The notes under the pieces are model-generated. The model was not told where the DNA came from. It did no database searches and saw nothing but the letters and a program-made list of their open reading frames with translations. A stretch of 40,448 nucleotides of DNA from Trichinella spiralis (Eukaryota; Nematoda; Enoplea; Trichinellida; Trichinellidae), in contig CM012955.1 in NCBI GenBank assembly GCA_000181795.3, forward strand, positions 14,432,181-14,472,628. Direction: 5' to 3'. The first letter of the stretch is position 1. Every line of letters starts with the position of its first letter. The position numbers and the translations under genes were made by a program. Of this stretch, positions 20,671-36,100 are shown one piece after another.

Positions 20671-20766
20671 ATGCAAAACTATTACGATAAGCATCGTTCA
20701 TTATTGGATAGCTGGTTGAATATTCAGCTTGAACGTTGCGTTACAGAGCTGTTGAATAGATTTTAA
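20671..20766 (+). CDS. Short coding-like frame 2, unknown
   Basis: ATG-initiated frame of 31 residues (MQNYYDKHRSLLDSWLNIQL, then ERCVTELLNRF), stop TAA, with AATAAA about 15 nt later. The composition is protein-like, with Asp, His, Trp, Cys and Arg. I could not join it in frame to the neighbouring short frames. Confidence 0.22.
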   Translation: MQNYYDKHRSLLDSWLNIQLERCVTELLNRF

Positions 20767-21033
20767 ATACAAGAAAATAAGAATAAATTGACATGTTGCA
20801 TCATCATCATTTTCATTTCGCTCGAAATTATTGTTGTGCTATATGGAACAAATTGCAACATGTTACTTTTTCTTTGTTAAGCCGAAAAATAAAATTTCAT
20901 TTTTTTCTTTTTATTCAACAAAAATCAAAAGAAAAAACTTGTCAAATTTTTGCTTTCAAAAACGTTATCCGCAATGTGGTGGAGGTGGTGGTGGTGCTTG
21001 TCAATTTTACCAACTGTTCCCCACAACGCTGAA

Positions 21034-21117
21034 ATGGAAGAGAAATTAATCAATTTTATCCGGCAAAATGCAACTGAACTATGCAGAAAAGTCGACTTGC
21101 CGAAAATGTTGCAATAA
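21034..21117 (+). CDS. Short coding-like frame 3, unknown
   Basis: ATG-initiated frame of 27 residues (MEEKLINFIRQNATELCRKV, then DLPKMLQ). The stop TAA lies inside an AATAAA poly(A) signal and a second one follows, which fits the end of a transcript. It could be the final exon of a plus-strand gene covering frames 1-3, but the splice phases I tried do not connect. Confidence 0.25.
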   Translation: MEEKLINFIRQNATELCRKVDLPKMLQ

Positions 21118-21828
21118 AAAATAAAGAATAGAACGAAATAAAACATTAAAATAATTTAAATCTGGAACAGAAGTCAGTTTTGACAAACAGCTCAAGAGCT
21201 AAATATTTTGTAGCTTCACATCCAAAGCACATGTGTTATTTTTGTTCACACCCGACTGAATTTGAACCAACTAACTTTTTCAACTGTGACAGGCGAGAGA
21301 TGAAATTTTAAAAAATCATCCAACTGAATCAAATTGAACACTTGTACGATAGCAATTTCATTTCAAGCAATAAATTTATTTCCCCACTGCACGCATAAAT
21401 GTGAAACATTTGAAGTCAAATTTAAACAAAGAAGCTGAATTTTTTTTCAAAAAAAATTTTTTTCCAATCAAAGAAAAACGACATTACAAAGTGGAAAATT
21501 TAAATTAATTTTTTTGACTCATTTTCAATGACCAATTTCAAATTTCAATTCAAAATTTCAAAATCTATCCCCTGTCATTTGTACTTACTGTAGTTTGCAA
21601 TTTCCCTCCCCCCCTCTGCCCAAATTTACTGGGGTCAAGTATGTGATTTGCTTTTTTGTCGGAAAAAAAAATTTCAAAATTTTACAAAATGTCCCGCTAG
21701 TGGTGAACTTCGGCAGTTTGATAAAACAGTATGCGCATTGGATACGGATGATGGTTATTGATAGTCGGATGTTAGTTCTGGGGAACAGTTTTATTTCGGT
21801 TAATAAAAATCAAGTACAATCGCCTTGT
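21118..21828. other. AT-rich stretch, no gene seen
   Basis: This is downstream of FCP1 on its strand. Minus-strand AATAAA (plus TTTATT) occurs at about 21790-21806, shortly after the FCP1 stop, and is a plausible poly(A) signal. Nothing else is supported. Confidence 0.5.
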
Positions 21829-23967
21829 TCAAAGATTTTCGTCACTGTTTTCCCACAGCAGACCTTCAATCTCACGGCCAATTTCTTCGTCTTCGCTATC
21901 AATATCAGAATCGTCATCGTCATCGTCGTCGTCGTCGTCGTCTTCTGAACTGTCGCTGCTTTCGAAACGTCTAAATTTGGATCGAAATTTGCTCAACTCT
22001 TCCAAGGCGCATTTCCGCTTGTTGCCATTTCTCAAATCTTCTTCCTCTTCGTTGGCAGAACTGGACAAGGTGGCCATGTGCTCGTCGGCTAATTTTCGAC
22101 TGATGCAGTCCACGTTGATCAAATAATTGTCGGCTTCTGTCGACGACTGTCGTCCCGTCATCTTGTAGTCCTCAAGAAACAACTGATAGTCTTTTTCTGG
22201 CACGCGACACCAACGTTCCACGCAGGTCCAAAACCAAGCCGGAGAGACGATGATCACTGAACCGCTTTTCCTGGCCCGGGCCACTTTTTCCGTGTCCAAT
22301 TTACCGGCAATGAGGTGAGTTGTGGGCAACGTCTCGTCACCATCATGGACAACCACCTCCTTTTGCACCACTGCACCGAATTGTTTGGAGCGATAATAGA
22401 AAATCGAATCCGTGATGGCTTGGTCCGCCGGCACCAGACCGGTGAATACGAAACGCAAATTTTTGAACACATTCTCCCTCAACGCATTCATCACCGTCTT
22501 CAAGCTCAACGTCTTTTTCGGATTGCCGGTCAATTTCCTCACGTTGTAGAATGTCTCGTGGATGCGACGGAGCAGAAAAAACAAATAAACAAGATAATTA
22601 TCCGGGTCGTTGTCAGTGGGCACCTCGTCGGCTTTTTCGAGCCACAGCTTCACCTCGTCTTTGCCAGCGTCCTCTTCGTCGCCAGCGACATTTTTCGCCA
22701 GTTCCGTTTCGATGATATTGCCCAATTCTGCCAAAGTTGCCGCATTGAAATCGTCGGTGTGCTTGAAAAAACGATACGGTCGCACACGGACCACGTTCTC
22801 GGCATAATTCCACACGTCTTCTCGGTCGTCGATGATGCAAACCAGATCGTCGCCACCAGGAAACAACGCCCTTAACAAAATGTTCAAATATTATTAATTA
22901 TTCCAAATAAAAATACAAATAATCACTTCAAATTTGGTGCTTTCATATTTGGATCGAAACATTCATCTCTGGATAATATACGATCGCCAAACAGCACATT
23001 GTTCGGATCGAGCATTTTTACCACCTTCTCCGCGTATTTTCGGTTACCGTGAGTAATAATGTGCAATTCAAAGTACTCGTTGATTTTTTTCAAAAAATAA
23101 CGCGCGTAAGGTCGCAAACGTGTATGGTACCATGGCGAATTTGGACCTTCCATTTGATAATGATAAACATCCTTTACAATTTCAAAAAAAAACAATTTTT
23201 TAGAAAAATTTTTTTCACATTTCTTCAAAATCTGCCGACAAACAACAACTGCATACCAGCGCGTCCGAATCGTCTGACGTTTCCGATGTATGGATTAATG
23301 TTAAATCCAGATCTACCAACAGGGCCAGCTTCTTTTGAGAAAGTAAATTTTTTGAATCCTCTTCGGCATGATACAGAGCAACCTGTTGAAAATGCATTTT
23401 TATCAGTACTTTATTTCTGACGTAAAATGAAACAACACAATAACCGAACCTCCGGTGTGACGAGCAATTCTGGAACACCGTGGATCATTGGTACACTGGC
23501 TCTGGACAACGGTGTCGAAGATCCTTCTTCGATTCTGAAACCAATCAAAACCGTGTTTTCACATTCGAATGAAGAATAAAAAGAAAAATCTTCTCTCCAA
23601 CGCACGATGTGAGATCTGTGCCACAGTCGGCGCACATACCAAACATCGTCACCGCGTGTTCGCATTTGCCCAACTTCACTATCAGCCTGCTGAAATATAA
23701 TCAATAAATTTGAAGTCGAATATGAAATTACCAACGAAAGAAAATTCAACTTTACCCGACTTCCAATTGTTCATTTGGCGCTATTGGATAACGCTCTTTC
23801 ACAACACCGTACTTGTTACACTTGAAAGGAATCACCTGAGATCCTTTGAGAAACGTAAACAAAGTATTGCCCGGACAGACTAAACTTTTCTCATGAACTT
23901 TCCACGTCAAAAATTTACCCCCTTCTGGATCGTCAAACACTATTTCCACTTCCAGAGTTTCTGCCAT
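21829..23967 (-). CDS. CTDP1: FCP1, RNA polymerase II CTD phosphatase (CTDP1)
   Basis: Removes phosphate from the RNA polymerase II C-terminal repeats in the nucleus so that the enzyme can be recycled. Six exons, all junctions in frame: 23756-23967, 23606-23689, 23450-23534, 23257-23382, 22927-23171 and 21829-22870; 597 residues. The N-terminus has the small beta-rich domain seen in FCP1 and a Cys cluster (GKCEHAVTMFGMCADCGTDL). Next comes SVPMIHGVPELLV. The HAD motif I is LLVDLDLTLIHT (catalytic Asp near 151 and 153), then HYQ..G....WYHTRLRP, ELHIITHGNRKYAEKV and FGDRILSRDE, with CIIDDREDVW as the metal-binding motif near 262-271. A BRCT domain spans about 385-480 (FKNLRFVFTGLVP, then SPAWFWTCVERW). 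The C-terminus carries an Asp run and other acidic residues, the region that binds TFIIF/TFIIB in relatives. Nothing essential is missing; human FCP1 is longer (961 residues). Confidence 0.97.
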
Positions 23968-25466
23968 GTTCTCTAAACTTAAACAAACAACAAGTCAATA
24001 ATTGCCTGCGTACATGTAAACAGCAGGAAAAAAAACATCTCACATGTGTGAACTTCAAAGAGAACAGTGTAAATTTACATTGCGATAACAAACTTATTGT
24101 AATAAATAATGTCGGATGACGCTTTCAAGCAACATAAAAATAGCTTACGCACGTTCATTGAACAGTTAATAATCAGATTCAAATATTAAATTGGCAGAAA
24201 AGTTTTCTCATTACTATTTACAATCAAAGAATAACACTGAAGCATCTGTCGAAACTTGATTCTAATCACCAAAAGCAAGAATTTACCATAAAGTTATGCT
24301 TATAAATAAATTGATGAGATGTATAAAATATTTCTCTTTAAGTGATAAAAGTACTGCAATGTAAATGAATGCTGGTAATATTGCAGACCCGTATACTGAC
24401 AAACGGCTATTTGTCAAATTAGTGCACAGCTTCTTTGAATACAGTAGGATCAAACATGATTTACAAGGTGAATTGTCTCGAAAATATTTTATTTACTTAC
24501 TTCAAAACTTTCAATTTCAAAAAATCTACTTTTAAATGTAAATTCCATTATTTAATTTTAGCGCACATTTACAAGTTGGAAATTTTGGAATTTACAATTT
24601 TTTAAATTTCGTATTTTTTCAATTAAAAATTATTGAAATCAATAATTATGCAAAAAATAATAATTTTTACATCTTTTTAAAATAAATTTATCATTTTTCA
24701 TAATTTTTAGAAACTTAATAAATTACTAATTCACAACAAGACAAATGTTGTGTTGATATTCTATAAATTGTCAAAAATTATTATGATTTCAATGAAAATA
24801 TTTACAATTTTCATTATAGTTTCATAAAAAACGTCTTTCATGCAACAGCTTTTACTTTTACCTTCAATAATAAAATCCATATATTTTGATGACGTGTCTC
24901 GCATGATTTGCTTATCTTGAAAATCGCTACAGTATACAAGCAATTTGTTATTCATTTTAATTACAATTTCTGTTGTACGTACAACTGTGATATTGCTATA
25001 ATAAAGTTCATTTTTTATATTTTATGAAAGAAAACTGGCAGATGACCAATGATATGATATCGTAAATTAGCCATATTTTCGTAATCAGAATGTTGTGACA
25101 GCGTTGCAGTTACTACTGTAATCCTTAATCTCAGCAATACAAATCAACATTGGGTAGAAAAAATTTTAAATAAGACAAATAAATGCAAAACGAATGTGAA
25201 GCAGTTGATCTGTGTGCATCGTTGTTCAGTAAAAGCATCTCATCGTAAAGCGTCATTCTTGATTCTATGGAAGCGCCAATGCGCAGAGACAAACGAGCAA
25301 ACGTAGCTGGGTTGGAAGAAGCAACATTGGCCTAGGCCCTGAACCCGGCATCTTTCTTATCCTGACATTAGAAAGTTATTCAAAAAAACAAAGAACAGAA
25401 ATACTGAATTTTAAATGCAATGGAAAAAGTTTATTTTTTTCAAAACAAAATATACAATCAGTCAAG
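23968..25466. other. AT-rich intergenic stretch
   Basis: Upstream of FCP1 on its strand, so its promoter should be near 23970-24200. The only GC-richer part is 25200-25370, which contains a 22-codon ATG frame at 25267-25335 (MEAPMRRDKRANVAGLEEAT) of unknown meaning. Confidence 0.45.
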
Positions 25467-25818
25467 TCATGCATTCAAGTCCTGGCACGTGTTGTGTGCA
25501 GACGATTCTTTTATTGTCTCGTCATATGGAGAATCGCTCTTGCTGTGAAGTGGAACTTGCGCTTTGGTGAACATGCAGTTGGTCATCAGATTAGCTTCAT
25601 CTAGGACAGACGTTTCAAAAATTACTCGAAAATACGTCCAACAACACATTTGGACTAGAAGTCAACACATCAGATTTCATTTTCACAGACGAAACTGGTG
25701 AAAACAAATCAATACAAACGGCAGCTATTTTATGACAAATAACAAATAGAAAAGCGTCACCATGCACTGAAGCAAAAAAGAGCATTCGGCATTGGTCACG
25801 TCTGTTTTGTGTATTCAT
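25467..25818 (-). CDS. Small unrecognised protein, two frames joined by a 25-nt candidate intron
   Basis: From an ATG at 25816-25818 the first frame runs to about 25626 (RDQCRMLFFASVHGDAFLFV, then ICHKIAAVCIDLF and SSPNVLLDVFS). A second frame runs to a TGA at 25467 (EANLMTNCMFTKAQV, SDSPYDETIKESSAHNTC). They connect without a break if 25601-25625 is removed; this segment begins GTAATT and ends CCTAG. A poly(A) signal (AATAAA on the minus strand) lies at about 25430-25435, some 30 nt after the stop. The product would have 108 residues, with a hydrophobic middle (AFLFVICHKIAAVCIDLF) and a polar tail. A simple frameshift, and thus a pseudogene, is the alternative. No family is recognised. Confidence 0.35.
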
Positions 25819-25839
25819 CAATTATCAGGCACCAAGCAT

Positions 25840-26091
25840 GACAGACTAGGATAATTTTCCACAAATGTCACTACGTTGAATTTAAATTTGTACAATCTGA
25901 CGAACAACGATGAAAGTGGTCTAACTGGGAAAAAAGTCTTGAAGTCGTTTTGTTTTTATCACCGAACGCAATTCATCCCTTGCTCCGCAATTCTACAATT
26001 CACAGTAATCGCCGACAAAAATAACAATTTGAATAATTCGACAATGAACAACAATAATTTTTCACATCAGCAAAATTTCATCGAATAAATA
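25840..26091 (+). other. Weak asparagine-rich open frame, probably not coding
   Basis: A plus-strand frame without an ATG ends at a TAA at 26086-26088 that overlaps AATAAA. It contains SGLTGKKVLKSFCFYHRTQF but becomes asparagine-rich later. It may be chance, or the last exon of something unseen. Confidence 0.15.
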
Positions 26092-26214
26092 CCATAACAT
26101 TTTCACATCTGGCTATATGTTTTGAATTTGTAAAATATATATATATATATATGAAAAAATAACTTTCAGTTTTTGCTGTTTTATTTCTTTAATCCAATTA
26201 ATCATGAACATCAA

Positions 26215-30690
<4,476 letters not shown>

Positions 30691-33163
30691 TTTTGATCTA
30701 ATGTAAAAAACAAATTTTTTGTAATGAAATTGGCGAATAATGAATTGTAGAAAACATGTGCTTAAATATTAATAAAAATAACAGTGCTATATGAAAAGTA
30801 ATTACACCACTTCACATTGTTGATGACACAGCAACTAGTAGTATACAGGAGTACTGTCATTCGTGCTTTCAAGTACTACATAATAATTTTTACAAAACAT
30901 TATTACAGAAAATGCTTTAAAAAATAATTGAATAAGTTTAAATAAAAAGAATTTATTTTTTTAACCTATTTAAAAACAGTACTTCTATTAATACGAATTT
31001 CAGAGTTTACCATGAAATTACTGTCACAGTAAATCGTGCAAATTATGATTTTTATTTAAAAAATAAAAAAAGCCATAATATTATCATATTATAAAATTTA
31101 TTCACATATAAAACAGGCATACATTACTAGACACTCTTATGTTATTTGAAAATCATATTCCAAAGTTAATTACAGTTGGCTTGTAATTTACAAGTACAAA
31201 TCGCATGACACTGCATTGTTTTGTAAACAACGTGGCATTTTCATGCAAGAAAACTCTCCGTTTATGAAACATGTAAACCAGAATGATAATCCACTTCATA
31301 ATTTATATAATTACTCTTTAATGTTGTATTTAAATGTATCTGCAAAAAATTACTATAAATTGTAATTTTAGAAACTAGTACATTTACGAATGGTATATTT
31401 ATTTAGAAAAAATTCAAGTTTAATTTTTATTTAGTCTTTTTAAAAAATTCAAAGAAATGTTTTAATACAAAACAATGAAAAATGCCAATTTCTTTATTTA
31501 TGAAAGTTCTTTATGAAGCTGAAAGATAAACATATCAATCAGTCGACAGTTTTATTGATTGTTAGCATCTAAGATTTTGAATTTTTTGTCGTTTTTTAGA
31601 TTGCATTTAATGAAAAAGTTCACCAAAAAAAGTTAGTGCATCAGTCAAATGTAAAAACAAAATTTGGCTTGTCTAAATTTTGATTGAAATTGTTTAAAGA
31701 GCAAAAAGTGAGTTAAACAAAGCATTAGCAACAACTTACAATTGAAAGTTGCTTTCAAACTCATCTAAGAATTGTAGTAATAAAATATAATTGATATTGT
31801 CTGATATTTTACTTGCATGAAATTTAACAAGTATAACTGCAAGTAATTTATTTAACATTCAGAATCATAAAACAAACTTACTTTGATGTTTAAATGTATA
31901 ATAAGCAATTTAACATATATTTTTTCTCTTAAATGCAAATCTCAAAAAGTGAAAAATTGAAGCTAAATGTTAATCATAATTAAAAAAATATTAGTAATTT
32001 CAAAATAATAAATTCGCATTTTCTTTACTGTACACAACTCAACACTGATTTGGAAGCAATGAAATTTACTTTGAAAGAATATTATGCATAAAAATGACAC
32101 GGTAAATATTAAAATAAATTACTGTTAAACTAGTTGTAAATTTTTAGAATTTTAAATAGATTTCATTTTAAATCTAGTGTGACCAAAATTTAGATCTTCA
32201 TTTAGATGCGATTTGACATTTCGAGATAAATTTCCGTAATCCCTGTTAGCGCAGCGATTGATAGCTTTTAATAAAATGCGCGTCATGCTTAACATACGTC
32301 GTTTAACTTTTTGCAAATGTTAACTACTTTTTGGTGTAATAAAAGTGGCTCCAGTATTTGGAATGAAATTAGTAAATGATTTTATAACATTTTTTTGATC
32401 GATTAAGTGATGTGTAAAATTTAGTTCAAAAAATGACAGTTTTATAAATAATGGAAATCACGTTTGAAATGCTATCTAACCTAATTTTTAAGTGTTAATC
32501 TTGATTAGTTTTGCCCTTTGGACCGTTCTTTTATTTTTAGATCTCATCAAACTGTTTATTACATTCTTAGTATTCAGTAAAATAAACTTCGATGTTAATC
32601 ACTTCACTTATATGCATTGGTTTGAAAATAGGCAATGTTATGGTGAACATTTTTCCTTCTGTAAATTAAATCAGCATTTAGAATTAAAATAGTTTCAAAA
32701 AATTTCTTTTTTTAAACACTCAAAAATTATTTTAAAGATAAATTCATACACCCGACTTTGTATGAATGATTTTCCTTATTTCCACTTAGTATAACTTACT
32801 GAGAGTTGCATTAATTTTTTTTAATATTCATAAATTCGGACCGATGACTCATTCAATGTCAGCTAGTTTATTTGTTATTCAATCAAATAGTGTAATAAGA
32901 GAATTTCAAATAATAAATGAACTTTTTAATCTAACAGAGCAGGCATTTCATTTAAACATTTTATAAATTAGTATTGCGTTCGAAAAATACCTTAATAAGT
33001 GTTGCAATATGAATTAATCGTCACGTTTTTCTCGCACCTGCGTGTTCTATTATTTACAGTAACTGCTTAAGTATCAATTTTATCGGTGCTTCCGTCTGAC
33101 ACTCTCAGTTTTAGTGTTGAACTGCTGACAGTTTTACGCATTTTGTTTGTTTTGGCAAAAATT
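30691..33163. promoter_or_regulatory. 2.5-kb divergent intergenic region between AlaRS and CPT1
   Basis: The two genes start head-to-head, so both promoters lie here. Sequence is strongly AT-rich, with no recognisable repeat or gene. The part just before CPT1 (about 33040-33163, with CTGACACTCTCAGTTTTAG) is more GC-rich and likely to be its 5' UTR. Confidence 0.45.
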
Positions 33164-36100
33164 ATGGCGGAAGCTCACAGTGCAGTCGCTTTCGGGTTCA
33201 CTGTTTCCCATGATGGAGTGAGCCTTAATTATGACAAGGAGTTATTGAAGATAGTTTATCAATCCATTTCCCGTTCCTACAAACGGCGTGTGGCTCGTTT
33301 TAAGGTAAATTAAAGTTTACTTTCATATTATGTAATTGTGAAAGTAAAACATTATAAACATTTTAAAATCATTCATTATTTTTTGAATATTTGGAAAACT
33401 TATGAGTAGAATTTTCTTCTTTTTGCTTACTTCCGCTTTTGTATGAATCAGCAGAGAATGAGTAATCGATGTTTACAATTTTAGCAAACTTTATTTCACT
33501 GACTGTTAAAAATAAATAAATAAATATCTATTTTACAATTTTCTAACTGACGACGACTAGAACGCTTTCATTTTTTAAATGATATTTTGTTTCAGAACAA
33601 TTTAAAAGCTGGAATATATCCAGCATCTCCAAGCAGTTACGTGTTCATTGTTGCAGTTATGGTAGCAGTGAGTTTGGCCAACATAGACCTGTCCTTTGGC
33701 TTAATTGGTTGGGCTCAGAAACGATTTTTTGGGTAAGTGTTGATTTGCTATAAAACTCGGTACTTTTGCTCAATAAAAGTGATATTAATTAATAATAATT
33801 AAAATATTTATATATGCCCGTGTGCACATTTTGATGTGTCAGAAGATAAATTATTCCATGGGGTGCAAATTTATGAACATTAGTTGTTCTGTTTCTATTT
33901 TAAAAATATTTTTCCATCTGTTAAATCGTGCATAGCAAGTTTGTAATTTACTGGTTTATATTTTTATTAGATTTAACCAATGATTGTCTTGCTATTTAAC
34001 TTGCGTAACTGTTGGCTATGATGTTCAATTTTACAAAATTTGACACCGCAGAAAATATGATTAAAGTAGTCAGTTGTTTGTTTATTCATTTCATTTTGTT
34101 TTGCATCCACTCAATTCTGCATACAAAATAAACTAGAAGTTACGGGCGAATTTTTGAACCGGAAATTGCAGGCAACTGATCAGATAAAATGGAGTTGCAG
34201 GCACCGAGTTGAATATTTGTTTCAAATAAGGTATTTCAACAGGGACAATCGCATCTACAATAATTTTCTTTTATCCTTTAATAGACAAAGATATATGTTT
34301 TTTGTAGTTTGACGAAATGTCCACTTTTGCAGAAGAAAGGAAAAGTTGTAAAATATTGGAATTTGGGCCAAAAATATGGTTTCATTTCGTCACTATATTA
34401 ATTTTATCACTGCCGGGGATGACCTTCCTAATTTTGTAGCCTGAGGTTATTGAAAAGCGTAGTGACAAATGTATTTGTTATGTGATAGTGATAAATGGAA
34501 AAAATTTGCCATCAAATTAAATACAGACTTTTTTTCACTTTTGATGGCATTTTTGTGTTTTTTTTCTTTATGCAATTAATCATAAAAGTATCGTTTCAAA
34601 GTGCTTGTAAACATTTGCATGTTTTGTAAATTTTTCGAATAGAACAGCATTTGTTCATTCATGTTAAAGTCAATTACTCGTAATTTAAAAAAAAATTTTT
34701 TTAAAGAAGTTTCAATTACTTGATATTTATTTTAAATGAATTGAATTGTAAAACATGCATGTCTGATTGGAAAATTGTTTTGAATTGAAATGTAATTGGT
34801 ATATTTTGAGAATTGTTTTTGATGATTTTAAAGGGATATACATGCATAGAGAAAGTTATCTGAATTTTTTTTAAAATTATGGTCAAGTTTTTACAATTCT
34901 AAAGCAAATAAATTTAACGAATAGCTGAAATGTAAAAATGTTTGTTAATTCTTGAAATTAAAATGTCGATTATAGTACTTTAACGTTGTCTTGAAATTTC
35001 CATTTTAGAGTTTCTTTCACATCACTGCTGTTTTGTTCAGTTGTCTATAGTAGCTTGTGTTGGTTGGCTATTGTGCAAATTGTACGTTTGACTATCAAAT
35101 TGATGTTCATGTACCGTGGATGGATGTATGAACGTCTGAGAAACACCAGAATGGCGACGAAATTTTATCTGGTATGAAAATTTTTATAAAATTCTATCCT
35201 ACTTACTTGTTTTTATTGCACAAAAATTTAAATATTCAGTTGATTGTAAAGTTGATCCTGAAACACGAACCAATGTTGAAAAGTTTTCAAGGTGCTTTGC
35301 CTCGTTTGCCTCTTCCGACATTGCGGGACACTTTGCGTAGGGTAAAAATTGTGATCACATTTATCTCTGTTCTACTATTATTAATGTTCCATTTTGTTTA
35401 TTTACGTTTTACATCACAATTTTCAGCACTTGGATACATTGAAGCCGTTGCTGAATGACGAAAGTAGACAACGCATGGAACGTTTGTCTAATGAATTTGA
35501 AAATACTATTGGTCCAAAATTGCAACGCTATTTGACATTAAAATCCTGGCTTTCGGGAAATTATGTTTCTGACTGGTGGGAAGAGTACGTCTATCTCCGG
35601 GGACGTTCCGCTTTGATGATAAATTCTAATTTTTATGGATTGGTAGGCATAAATTTACAACCTTTAATTACTAATTATGTATATATATTTTTTTAATTTT
35701 AATATATTTAATTTCAAAATATTGCTTAAATGGAACTGTTGTATATGATTGCTGAAATATTTTTTAGGATTCATTAGGCCATGCAGGTACAACTATTCAG
35801 GCGGCAAGAGCCGCTAATATTACTTATGCTTCATTATTGTTCCGTCGCTTAATCGAACGTCAAGAATTGAAACCTGTAAATTTTTTTTGGAAAATATTCA
35901 TTTTTTGTTTAATTTTACAATTTAGATTTTAATTGGTGTTGTACCGCTTTGTTCCTCGCAGTACGAAAGAACATTCAACACTTGCCGCATACCTGGTGTT
36001 GAAATTGGTAAGATACTATTTTGAATTACATGTAATTTATCTTATGAATCTTATCATGTGAAAGAAAATGTATTTTCATAATTTTATTGATTAATTGAAC

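Noticed and set aside
22315-22875. 186-codon plus-strand frame across FCP1
   Set aside because: It is antisense to the conserved FCP1 and BRCT exon and has no recognisable domain.
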